Origin: a bacterium
GTDB lineage: Bacteria > Patescibacteriota > Minisyncoccia > UBA6257 > GWB1-50-10
Assembly: GCA_021814805.1 (NCBI GenBank)
Contig: JAKAHT010000015.1
Location: forward strand, 1-9,585
Length of the DNA stretch: 9,585 bases
Reading direction: 5' to 3'
The position numbers and the translations under genes were made by a program. Of this stretch, positions 1 through 5,990 are shown piece after piece. Numbering within the stretch: position 1 is the stretch's first letter; each line of letters starts with the position of its first letter. The notes beneath the pieces are model-generated. The model did not search any database. It was not told the origin of the DNA and saw nothing but the letters and a program-made list of their open reading frames with translations.

Positions 1-95
1 TAAGAAGTAAGCGAACCAGCAACTACTATTTCAATAATTATACCACTCACGAGAAGCACGAACGGTAGCGCTATCTGCCCTTTTTTCAGGCTCAT
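1..95 (-). CDS. Partial membrane or pilin-like protein, N-terminal 31 residues
   Basis: This is the 5' end of a minus-strand gene whose remainder lies beyond the left edge of the window. The visible peptide begins MSLKKGQIALPFVLLVSG and continues as one hydrophobic segment (about residues 7-29) after a basic Lys-Lys. The basic-Gly-hydrophobic layout resembles a prepilin leader with Gly6 at position -1. The mature part, however, would lack the usual Glu at +5; the only Glu is at residue 22, within the hydrophobic stretch. Proteins with this start are, to my recollection, common in Parcubacteria, but I cannot assign a function. The start is chosen because an extended -10 (TGTTATTAT) ends 8 nt upstream, giving a probable leaderless message. 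A membrane anchor or a minor, PilX-like pilin are both possible. Confidence 0.6.
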   Translation of the reverse strand, partial: MSLKKGQIALPFVLLVSGIIIEIVVAGSLTS

Positions 96-112
96 ATACA
101 TTCATAATAACA
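96..112 (-). promoter_or_regulatory. Extended -10 promoter for the partial gene at 95
   Basis: Read on the minus strand, TGT-TATTAT occupies 112-104 and is followed by 8 nt and the ATG at 95. Transcription would start at or within a few bases of the start codon. The TG overlaps the last bases of the upstream hairpin terminator, so termination and re-initiation are packed together. No -35 is recognisable; its expected place lies in the hairpin. Confidence 0.45.
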
Positions 113-145
113 AATCCCGCGCCTTTTTCTTAGAGCGCGGGATTT
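107..145 (-). terminator. Rho-independent terminator of the 167-637 gene
   Basis: A perfect 11-bp inverted repeat, AAATCCCGCGC (112-122) and GCGCGGGATTT (135-145), encloses a 12-nt loop. It lies 21 nt beyond the stop of the minus-strand gene at 167-637. On the minus strand it is followed by GTTATT, a short and imperfect T-tract. Its outer foot (AATCCCGC/GCGGGATT) is the same as in the hairpin at 6349-6380. Confidence 0.7.
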
Positions 146-166
146 AAAACCATTTTCCTCTACTTG

Positions 167-637
167 TTAGTGACTGCTTTTTGGAGTGGTGTTCGAGGGC
201 AACGAAGATGTTCCGTTCGCCTGAGGAGGAACATTATTATCCTGGGATGTTTGGTCCTGCGGGTTCTGGGATGAAGTAAGAGACGGATTGGTCTGTATAA
301 GCTGCGCCAATCTGCTGTCGGAAGCCAAGCGCGTGTACCACACGACATCGCTCCTGTTTATCTTTATGTAATCTTCCGGACCCCAGAAAACATTGGTAAA
401 TTTTTGGATACTCAGAGGATTCTGCTGGTTCTGAGAATTTATTTGAAGCATATAAACGTGCTTCAGGGTGAAAGTCGGGAAAGTGGTAAGCTCTCCGAAA
501 TACAAATCACCGGTTCTCAAATAAACCGCGTAATAAGACGGCTGATTGAACCAAAGTTTCCACGATAATATTCCGACCAAAGCCAAAAATAAAACTACTA
601 CGACTACCAATAATATTTTATTTAAATTCTTTTTCAT
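167..637 (-). CDS. Single-pass membrane-anchored hypothetical protein
   Basis: A 156-residue protein. Residues 1-7 are basic and residues 8-30 form one strongly hydrophobic helix (a run of valines and leucines), so the protein is probably an N-in signal anchor with the rest outside the cell. Residues 35-112 form a compact domain with a YYAVYLRTGDLYFGEL stretch, a GPEDY segment near 86-90 and INRSDVVW near 93-100. I recognise this layout as a frequent uncharacterised Patescibacteria protein, but know no function. From about 118 to the end the chain is low-complexity and rich in Gln, Asn, Ser, Thr and Pro, typical of an extracellular tail. It stands alone: divergent from the gene at 711 and closed by the hairpin at 112-145. 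A TGC-TATAAT box lies 34 nt upstream, and no Shine-Dalgarno sequence is visible. Confidence 0.75.
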   Translation of the reverse strand: MKKNLNKILLVVVVVLFLALVGILSWKLWFNQPSYYAVYLRTGDLYFGELTTFPTFTLKHVYMLQINSQNQQNPLSIQKFTNVFWGPEDYIKINRSDVVWYTRLASDSRLAQLIQTNPSLTSSQNPQDQTSQDNNVPPQANGTSSLPSNTTPKSSH

Positions 638-651
638 AATTAATTAAAGAG

Positions 652-661
652 AACGACCTTT
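652..661 (-). promoter_or_regulatory. Leader element AAAGGTCGTT, copy 1
   Basis: The 10-mer AAAGGTCGTT (minus strand, 661-652) lies 10 nt after the TATAAT at 677-672 and 14 nt before the ATG at 637. The identical 10-mer is in the leader of the minus-strand gene starting at 7085. Its GG is too far from the ATG (about 19 nt) to act as a normal Shine-Dalgarno. Its role is unknown; it could be an RNA- or protein-binding site in the leader. Confidence 0.4.
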
Positions 662-671
662 AATTTGATTC

Positions 672-680
672 ATTATAGCA
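672..680 (-). promoter_or_regulatory. Extended -10 promoter for the 167-637 gene
   Basis: Minus-strand TGC-TATAAT (680-672) is a perfect extended -10. Transcription would start near 665, giving a leader of about 28 nt. It is arranged back to back with the plus-strand -10 at 694-702, so the 73-nt gap 638-710 is a divergent promoter region. No convincing -35 is seen. Confidence 0.55.
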
Positions 681-693
681 TAATAGCATTTTT

Positions 694-702
694 TGTTATA
701 AT
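694..702 (+). promoter_or_regulatory. Extended -10 promoter of the five-gene plus-strand run
   Basis: TGT-TATAAT at 694-702 is a perfect extended -10, and only 8 nt separate it from the ATG at 711. The expected start of transcription is at or next to the start codon, so the first gene is probably translated from a leaderless mRNA. It is the only strong promoter I find for the genes from 711 to 5988. No -35 consensus is visible. Confidence 0.6.
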
Positions 703-710
703 TCTAAAGA

Positions 711-1685
711 ATGAAGCTCGTCAAAACCATATTCTGGATACTGGTCGCTCTCGTTATTTTAATGACCTTGATACTCCTTTTCTCCGGAAAAAGTTCGGCG
801 GCCGGAACTAACATCAATTCTTCAACGACAAGTTCTGTGGCTTGGGATCCCGCAGACGGCTGGTGGAATTTCTACGGCTCCCAGACCGTCTTGGTTTCGG
901 GAACGAAACTTGCCGGGTACGCTACTTCTTCCGTGGGTGATATGTCACTTGATTGCTCAACCTCCGAAAACGGAAACATTTGCAACACCTCCAATTACGG
1001 CGTATGCAACGGCAAGGGAGCTACTCATAATGTCGACGGCACCTGCTCCAGTGCCGACGCAAGCGGAAACCTGAGCGGCTACGCTTGGAACGACAATATA
1101 GGCTGGATAAGCTTCTGCGGTGGACTCAACACAGCAAGCTGTCCGGGAAACATAAGCTACGGAGTATCGATAGACGGCAGCGGCAATTTTCAAGGCTTCG
1201 CCTGGAACGACACGGTCGGGTGGATAAGTTTTAATTGCGATAACGCCGGAGCCGGCAACTGTTCCACAAATCCCTATTTGGTCAACACCGCTTGGCTTTC
1301 AACAAGTACTATAGGATATCTGGAATCATATATAATAGACGCAGGAGGGCCAGCAACTTTAAACAGCATAATCTGGCAGGGCAACCCCGGACAATCGGGA
1401 ACCGGATTGGGATTTGAGGTGGCTGCTTCAAACAGCACAAGCGGCCCCTGGAACTATATAGGACCAGGTGGCACTTCGACCGGCTGGTACAGTGCTCCTT
1501 GTTCACAGGGGCTGACCGGAGGAGAGCTCACGAGTGGAATCCCCGCTCCGGGAACTCCTATTTGCGTAAATTCAGGCTTGTTCAGCAATTTCAGATACTT
1601 CAGATATAAGATCATGCTTCAAAGCAACCTTCTCCAAAATTCCACCCCCGTGGTCGATAACGTCATATTGAACTTCAGTCGATAA
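711..1685 (+). CDS. Secreted cysteine-rich GWISF-repeat surface protein
   Basis: A 324-residue exported protein. Residues 6-26 form a hydrophobic signal segment ending in a small-residue SSAAG site (about 28-32), a plausible signal peptidase I cut. Three repeat units follow. Two are clear: SGYAWNDNIGWISF (122-135) and QGFAWNDTVGWISF (161-174). The first unit, around 69-99, is degenerate (GYATSSVGDMSL). Each unit is followed by a cysteine pair with near-constant spacing: Cys82/91, Cys136/144 and Cys176/184. There are ten cysteines in all, consistent with disulfides outside the membrane. From about 200 to 324 is a predicted beta-rich domain ending in RYFRYKIMLQSN...TPVVDNVILNF, a form often seen in Parcubacteria surface proteins. 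Function is unknown; a role in the cell envelope or in adhesion is inferred. It is the first gene of the plus-strand run, and corA follows after 14 nt. Confidence 0.75.
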   Translation: MKLVKTIFWILVALVILMTLILLFSGKSSAAGTNINSSTTSSVAWDPADGWWNFYGSQTVLVSGTKLAGYATSSVGDMSLDCSTSENGNICNTSNYGVCNGKGATHNVDGTCSSADASGNLSGYAWNDNIGWISFCGGLNTASCPGNISYGVSIDGSGNFQGFAWNDTVGWISFNCDNAGAGNCSTNPYLVNTAWLSTSTIGYLESYIIDAGGPATLNSIIWQGNPGQSGTGLGFEVAASNSTSGPWNYIGPGGTSTGWYSAPCSQGLTGGELTSGIPAPGTPICVNSGLFSNFRYFRYKIMLQSNLLQNSTPVVDNVILNFSR

Positions 1686-1699
1686 ATCAGCTTATAAAA

Positions 1700-2605
1700 A
1701 TGAAAAAATACGAAGCGAAAATAGGTAAAATACACTGGATACATTTTGAAAAACCGAACGAAGAAGACATAAAGGAAACCGACCGTCATATCAAGACCCA
1801 TCCCTTGATAACAAAAGAGCTCGAAAAAGAATCAGAAAGAAGCAAAATAGAAGATTACGGAAATTACATTTTTGCGGTCTACCATTTGCATATTTACGAT
1901 ACCAAAGAAAGAAGGCCAAGAAGGACGGAGGTTGATATCTTGTCTTCCAAGGACACTATTCTTACTTTCTCTTATGAAAACATCGAGCCCGTGTCGGAAT
2001 TCAACAAGGATTTAACCTCCGAGCTGGGAGGAAAAATACAAAATTGTCCACAGGTGATTTACTACCTTCTTCAGGAAATAAACACGTTTTCCCTAAGACA
2101 GCTCCGTCACGTAGAAGAAAAGGTCAACGCCGTGGGAACGGAAATATTTAAAAAAAGCGATCGCAAACTTTTGGAAGAACTTTCCTATATAAAGAGGGAT
2201 TTGTTCGAGTTCGGCATAGTGGCCGCCTCCCAAAAAAGCACCCTGGAATCCCTCCTCACTGTCGGCGGAAAATTCTACGGAGATCAATCGAGAATTTATT
2301 TTTCAGACCTTATGGGAAATTTTTCAAGAGTCCATTATCTTTTAGAAACGCTCAAAATGACTGTTGTTTCGTACAGTGAAACCGTTTCCCAGATATTTCA
2401 GTCTGAAACTTCGGAAGTGGTCAAAAGATTCTCCATATTGGGCTTTCTTACTTTCCCGCTCATCCTTTATGCGACCATAGCTCTTCAACCGACGGTGGAA
2501 CCGACGCTCTTTTCCAGCCCCGCCGAATTTTGGATTTACTTCGGCATCATACTTATGGTGGTTATAGCTCTAGCTTTCATCTTTAGGAAGAAAAAGTGGT
2601 TCTAA
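1700..2605 (+). CDS. corA: CorA-family divalent cation transporter, GMN motif missing
   Basis: A 301-residue protein with the CorA layout. A soluble alpha/beta N-terminal domain (about 1-120) is followed by a long helical stalk (about 120-240). There are two C-terminal transmembrane helices (about 244-264 and 276-296) and the basic tail FRKKKWF. CorA proteins form pentamers that move Mg2+ or related ions across the inner membrane. The loop after the first helix normally carries Gly-Met-Asn, the ion-selectivity signature. Here the helix FPLILYATIALQP runs straight into PTVEP, with ALQP in that place, so ion selectivity cannot be assumed; a divergent CorA/ZntB-like paralogue is possible. The short acidic EPTLFSSPAEF loop resembles family members. 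The stop overlaps the cysS ATG by one base (TAATG), suggesting translational coupling. The gene symbol names the family rather than a proven Mg2+ role. Confidence 0.8.
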   Translation: MKKYEAKIGKIHWIHFEKPNEEDIKETDRHIKTHPLITKELEKESERSKIEDYGNYIFAVYHLHIYDTKERRPRRTEVDILSSKDTILTFSYENIEPVSEFNKDLTSELGGKIQNCPQVIYYLLQEINTFSLRQLRHVEEKVNAVGTEIFKKSDRKLLEELSYIKRDLFEFGIVAASQKSTLESLLTVGGKFYGDQSRIYFSDLMGNFSRVHYLLETLKMTVVSYSETVSQIFQSETSEVVKRFSILGFLTFPLILYATIALQPTVEPTLFSSPAEFWIYFGIILMVVIALAFIFRKKKWF

Positions 2606-3996
2606 TGCTCCTCTACAATACCCTTTCCGGGAAAAAGGAAGAGCTTAAAAAACCGACCAATCGAACTCTTAAAATATTCGTCTGCGGCCCGACAGTTTAT
2701 GATTATCCCCACATAGGGAACTTTCGAACTTTCGTTTTCTTCGACTCTTTCGTCAAATATCTCCGATTGAACGGCTGGAGAGTTTTTTATCTTCAAAACA
2801 TAACAGACGTCGACGATAAAATAATAAAGAGAGCAAATGAAGAAAAAATTTCTTGGCGGAGCATTTCCAAAAAATTCGAGAAAATATATCACAGCGACGA
2901 GAAAAAACTTGGAATAAGCTCAGTCGATAAATACGCCAGAGCGACCGACAACATCAAGGAAATAATCAAACAAACCAAAACGCTTATTGCCAAGGGTTAT
3001 GCTTACGAGATAGAAAACGACGGCATTTATTTCGATATCTCCAAATTCAAAGATTACGGCAAGTTATCAAAAAGAACTTATCTCGATGCCGAAGATTCTG
3101 TTTCAAGGATAGATGACAGCTTGAATAAAAGGAACAAGGGAGATTTCGCTTTATGGAAATTTTCCAAACCAGACGAGCCTGAGTGGCCAACCGATCTGGG
3201 AGCGGGGCGACCCGGTTGGCACATAGAAGATACGGCTCTGAGCGGGAAATATCTTGGCGAACAGTATGATATCCACGGCGGTGGCATAGATTTGAAATTC
3301 CCGCATCACGAAGCGGAGATAGCCCAAGCCGAAGCTTCTTCCGGCAAAATTCCCTTCGTAAAGATATGGATGCATCCCGGGCACCTAAACGTTTCCGGCA
3401 AAAAAATGTCCAAGAGCCTCGGTAACTTCATCACTATGGAGAATTTTTTGAGCGAACACGAGGGAAATGTATTTAGGTTTTTGGTTCTTTCTCATGCTTA
3501 CCGCTCCCCCATAAATTACACCGAAGAAACGGTTGAGAATTCCGAAAACGCCCTGAAATCGATAAGGATATTTTTGGAAAAATTGGATTTTGTAGCCGAA
3601 AAAACAAAAAATAAAAAATCTGAGACGGAAGAGATAAATAAAATCACTGCCGCATCAGGCGCCAGAATAAAAGACGTTCTCGAAGACGATTTCAATACAC
3701 CAGAAGCAATCGGAGAGATATTCAAGCTTATGAGTGCCTTGGAAGGAAAAATTTGGAATTTAACCAAGAAAGATTCTTATTCAGTTAAAAAATCAATTGT
3801 TTTGCCTCTGGCCTCTCTAGGATTCTATATAAAAACCGACAAAATACCCCTAAAAATAAAGAGATTATCTGAAAAACGCGAGTTATCCAGAACAAATAAA
3901 CAGTTTGTTCAGGCTGATGCCTTGAGAAATAAAATAAAAGAATTAGGATACTCTATAGACGACACTCCCTTGGGATGCTTCGTCTATAAAGATTAA
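2605..3996 (+). CDS. cysS: Cysteine--tRNA ligase (CysRS)
   Basis: Class I aminoacyl-tRNA synthetase that activates cysteine with ATP and charges tRNA-Cys in the cytoplasm. With the ATG at 2605 it has 463 residues, the usual length. Visible signatures are CGPTVYDY with Cys27, the HIGH box as His36-Ile-Gly-Asn39, the KMSKS loop at 267-271 (KMSKSLGNF) and a C-terminal helical domain ending in EDTPLG-like DDTPLGCF. In E. coli zinc is held by Cys28, Cys209, His234 and Glu238. Here Cys27, His234 and Glu238 are kept, but position 209 is Asp (GWHIEDTAL). The ATG at 2605 overlaps the corA stop by one base (TAATG) and gives the family-typical start MLLYNTLSGKKEE. A GTG at 2596 would add three residues and has AGGAAG 5 nt upstream, so it remains an alternative. 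Confidence 0.96.
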   Translation: MLLYNTLSGKKEELKKPTNRTLKIFVCGPTVYDYPHIGNFRTFVFFDSFVKYLRLNGWRVFYLQNITDVDDKIIKRANEEKISWRSISKKFEKIYHSDEKKLGISSVDKYARATDNIKEIIKQTKTLIAKGYAYEIENDGIYFDISKFKDYGKLSKRTYLDAEDSVSRIDDSLNKRNKGDFALWKFSKPDEPEWPTDLGAGRPGWHIEDTALSGKYLGEQYDIHGGGIDLKFPHHEAEIAQAEASSGKIPFVKIWMHPGHLNVSGKKMSKSLGNFITMENFLSEHEGNVFRFLVLSHAYRSPINYTEETVENSENALKSIRIFLEKLDFVAEKTKNKKSETEEINKITAASGARIKDVLEDDFNTPEAIGEIFKLMSALEGKIWNLTKKDSYSVKKSIVLPLASLGFYIKTDKIPLKIKRLSEKRELSRTNKQFVQADALRNKIKELGYSIDDTPLGCFVYKD

Positions 3997-4002
3997 TTTT
4001 CA

Positions 4003-5376
4003 ATGGTCAAAAAAGAAACCAACCAATTTAAGCTCCCGCCACAGGACTTGGAGTCGGAAAGATCAGTCTTGGGAGCCTTGATGCTCGACAAAAACGCCAT
4101 AATAAACGTGGCTGACTTTTTGGCCCCGAGCGATTTTTATGAAAACAAACACCAAAAAATTTACGAAAGTATAATAAACCTTTGGAGCAAGGGTGAACCG
4201 GTAGACTTATTGACGGTGTCCCATGAACTCAAAAACAAAAAACAACTCGGCGACATAGGTGGTATAGACTATTTGACGGAGCTCACCGACAGCGTCCCTA
4301 CTTCCGCTCACGTCGTACATTACGCAAATATAGTTAAAGAACAAAGAGTAAGAAGGGATCTCATAGAAGCCGCCTCCGACATAAATGAAAAGGCTTTTTC
4401 TTTCAATAATTTCGAAGAACTCCTGGAATCCGTAGAGCAAAGAATCTTCGGCATCTCTCAAAGATCAAGGCCTCAAAAATTCACTTCCATAAAAGATGAA
4501 CTGCCGGAAGCCTACGAAAGATTCGAGAAGCTCCATCGAGGCGAAAAAGATGCCTTGAGAGGCGTGCCGACATTTTTCTACGATCTTGATAAATTTTTGT
4601 CCGGTTTTCAGCCTTCAGATCTCATAATAGTCGGCGCCCGCCCTTCTTTCGGCAAGACCGCTCTTGTATTGGACATCGCAAGACAATCGGCCGTCTTGGG
4701 TAAAAAATCGATAGGCATTTTTTCAATAGAAATGTCCAAGGAACAAATAATAGACAGGGTGATAGCCGGCCAGGCCCAAATACCTCTTTGGAGGCTCCGC
4801 ACCGGAAAATTGGGCGATGATATGGAGTTTTCTTCTGTTCAGGAGGCTTTAAATGAACTCTCAAACGCTAAAATTTTCATTGACGACACTCCCTCTCCGA
4901 CCGTGCTTCAAATGAGATCCATGGCTAGGCGTCTCCAACTCGAGCACGGCATAGATATGATAATAGTCGACTATCTGCAGCTCATACAGCCGAGAACCGG
5001 CAGCGATAGCATGGTTCAGCAGGTCACCGAAATATCAAGAGGCTTGAAATCGCTCGCCAGAGAATTAAACGTCCCGGTGGTAGCCGTATCCCAGCTTTCG
5101 AGGGAAGTCGACAAACGCGACGTTAAAATACCGAGGCTGTCCGACCTCCGTGAATCGGGAAGCTTGGAACAAGATGCCGACGTCGTTCTTTTTATATACA
5201 GAAAGGACAAAGAAAGATCGCCCATGGAAGAAAGCATAATGGATGACAATACCGCTGAAATAATAATAGCTAAACACAGAAACGGACCGACCGGATCGGT
5301 AAAGCTTGCCTTCGACAAGGAGAAGGTCAGTTTCAAGAATATGGACACGTCTCACAAGATGCCCGAAGAGTTTTAA
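4003..5376 (+). CDS. dnaB: Replicative DNA helicase DnaB
   Basis: A 457-residue hexameric 5'-3' helicase that unwinds DNA at the replication fork and binds primase. The N-terminal DnaB domain spans about 10-115 (PQDLESERSVLGALM onward), a linker follows to about 180, and the RecA-like C-terminal domain fills 185-445. The Walker A is GARPSFGKT (211-219); most relatives have Met where Phe216 stands. The Walker B is MIIVDYLQL with Asp323. The H3/H4 region is VVAVSQLSREVDKR (about 359-372), and the arginine-finger region is AKHRNGPTG (423-431). No intein interrupts it. It starts 6 nt after the cysS stop with no Shine-Dalgarno sequence, so translation probably depends on coupling or on A/U-rich context. 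recR follows after 12 nt, making a replication and repair pair. Confidence 0.97.
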   Translation: MVKKETNQFKLPPQDLESERSVLGALMLDKNAIINVADFLAPSDFYENKHQKIYESIINLWSKGEPVDLLTVSHELKNKKQLGDIGGIDYLTELTDSVPTSAHVVHYANIVKEQRVRRDLIEAASDINEKAFSFNNFEELLESVEQRIFGISQRSRPQKFTSIKDELPEAYERFEKLHRGEKDALRGVPTFFYDLDKFLSGFQPSDLIIVGARPSFGKTALVLDIARQSAVLGKKSIGIFSIEMSKEQIIDRVIAGQAQIPLWRLRTGKLGDDMEFSSVQEALNELSNAKIFIDDTPSPTVLQMRSMARRLQLEHGIDMIIVDYLQLIQPRTGSDSMVQQVTEISRGLKSLARELNVPVVAVSQLSREVDKRDVKIPRLSDLRESGSLEQDADVVLFIYRKDKERSPMEESIMDDNTAEIIIAKHRNGPTGSVKLAFDKEKVSFKNMDTSHKMPEEF

Positions 5377-5388
5377 CGGAAAAGACAG

Positions 5389-5988
5389 ATGATTCCCAAA
5401 GAAATAAAAAAATTCGTAGATTACTTTTCGAAGCTGCCTCTTTTGGGCCCGAGACAGGCCACGCGTTTGGCTTTTTATCTGCTTGAGAGCGATAAATCGA
5501 GTCTGAAAAATTTAAGCGAGGCGATGAGCGATCTTTTGAAGCTCGACAGATGTGCCCGGTGTTTTTTTATAAAAGAAGAAAATGAAAAACTTTGTCCCAT
5601 TTGCTCAGACGAAAAAAGAAGCCCAACGGTGATAGCTATAGTGGAAAAAGAAACTGATCTCATGACCTTCGAGAAAATGAGTAAATTTAAGGGGCAGTAT
5701 TTGGTTTTGGGCAAGCTGGCCGAAAAAGGCATATTGGAGCAAACTCAAAAAGCCAGACTAGAAAAGCTGAAAAGCAGGATAAAATCTGAACTCGGGGGAT
5801 CGGCCGATGAAATAATAATAGCTCTAAATGCTACGGCTATAGGAGATTTTACTTCGGATATAATACGCGAAGAATTTAAAAATTTATCCAAAAAAATAAC
5901 CCGGCTGGGCCGGGGTCTTCCGACAGGAGGAGAGGTGGAATTCGCCGACGAAACCACCCTCCTTCACTCCTTCGAAAAAAGATACTGA
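5389..5988 (+). CDS. recR: Recombination mediator protein RecR
   Basis: A 199-residue protein that, with RecO (and RecF in some bacteria), loads RecA on SSB-coated gaps. Visible are the N-terminal helix-hairpin-helix (about 8-30, LPLLGPRQATRLAFYLL) and a four-cysteine zinc finger at Cys55, Cys58, Cys69 and Cys72. The TOPRIM domain starts at VIAIVEKETDLMTFE (81-95), and the C-terminal part is ITRLGRGLPTGGEVEFADETTL (170-191). The TOPRIM is divergent: the usual GGxxSPLxGxxP segment reads GKLAEKGILEQ (108-118), and the usual PTxEGExTA reads ATAIGDFTS (148-156). Its last codons overlap an antisense hairpin that looks like the rplU terminator. It ends in TGA, 2 nt from the convergent rplU stop. 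A weak GGAAAAG precedes the ATG. It is the last gene of the plus-strand run. Confidence 0.94.
   Translation: MIPKEIKKFVDYFSKLPLLGPRQATRLAFYLLESDKSSLKNLSEAMSDLLKLDRCARCFFIKEENEKLCPICSDEKRSPTVIAIVEKETDLMTFEKMSKFKGQYLVLGKLAEKGILEQTQKARLEKLKSRIKSELGGSADEIIIALNATAIGDFTSDIIREEFKNLSKKITRLGRGLPTGGEVEFADETTLLHSFEKRY
5890..5914 (-). terminator. Probable rplU terminator embedded antisense in recR
   Basis: On the minus strand CCCGGC (5914-5909) and GCCGGG (5905-5900) form a 6-bp all-GC stem with a 3-nt CCA loop, followed at once by TTATTTTTTT (5899-5890). This is a textbook intrinsic terminator on the strand of rplU, about 75 nt beyond its stop. It is encoded inside recR codons 168-175 (lysine codons AAA-AAA-ATA supply the T-run). 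Confidence 0.65.
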
Positions 5989-5990
5989 GA

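Noticed and set aside
1..95. Calling the left-edge fragment a definite type IV pilin
   Set aside because: It has a Lys-Lys-Gly before a hydrophobic helix but lacks Glu at +5, and only 31 residues are visible, so it is kept as membrane or pilin-like.
957..1193. Minus-strand open frame of 78 codons opposite the GWISF-repeat gene
   Set aside because: It arises from the repeat gene read antisense; its composition is Ala/Val/Ser-rich with no recognisable domain and no promoter.
5016..5348. Minus-strand open frame of 110 codons opposite dnaB
   Set aside because: It lies wholly within a well-conserved dnaB region, is Ser/Leu-rich from complementing dnaB codons, and has no start signal.
711..5988. 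Alternative genetic code (TGA as glycine, as in Gracilibacteria)
   Set aside because: None of the recognised genes contains an in-frame TGA, and recR ends at its normal length with TGA, so code 11 fits.
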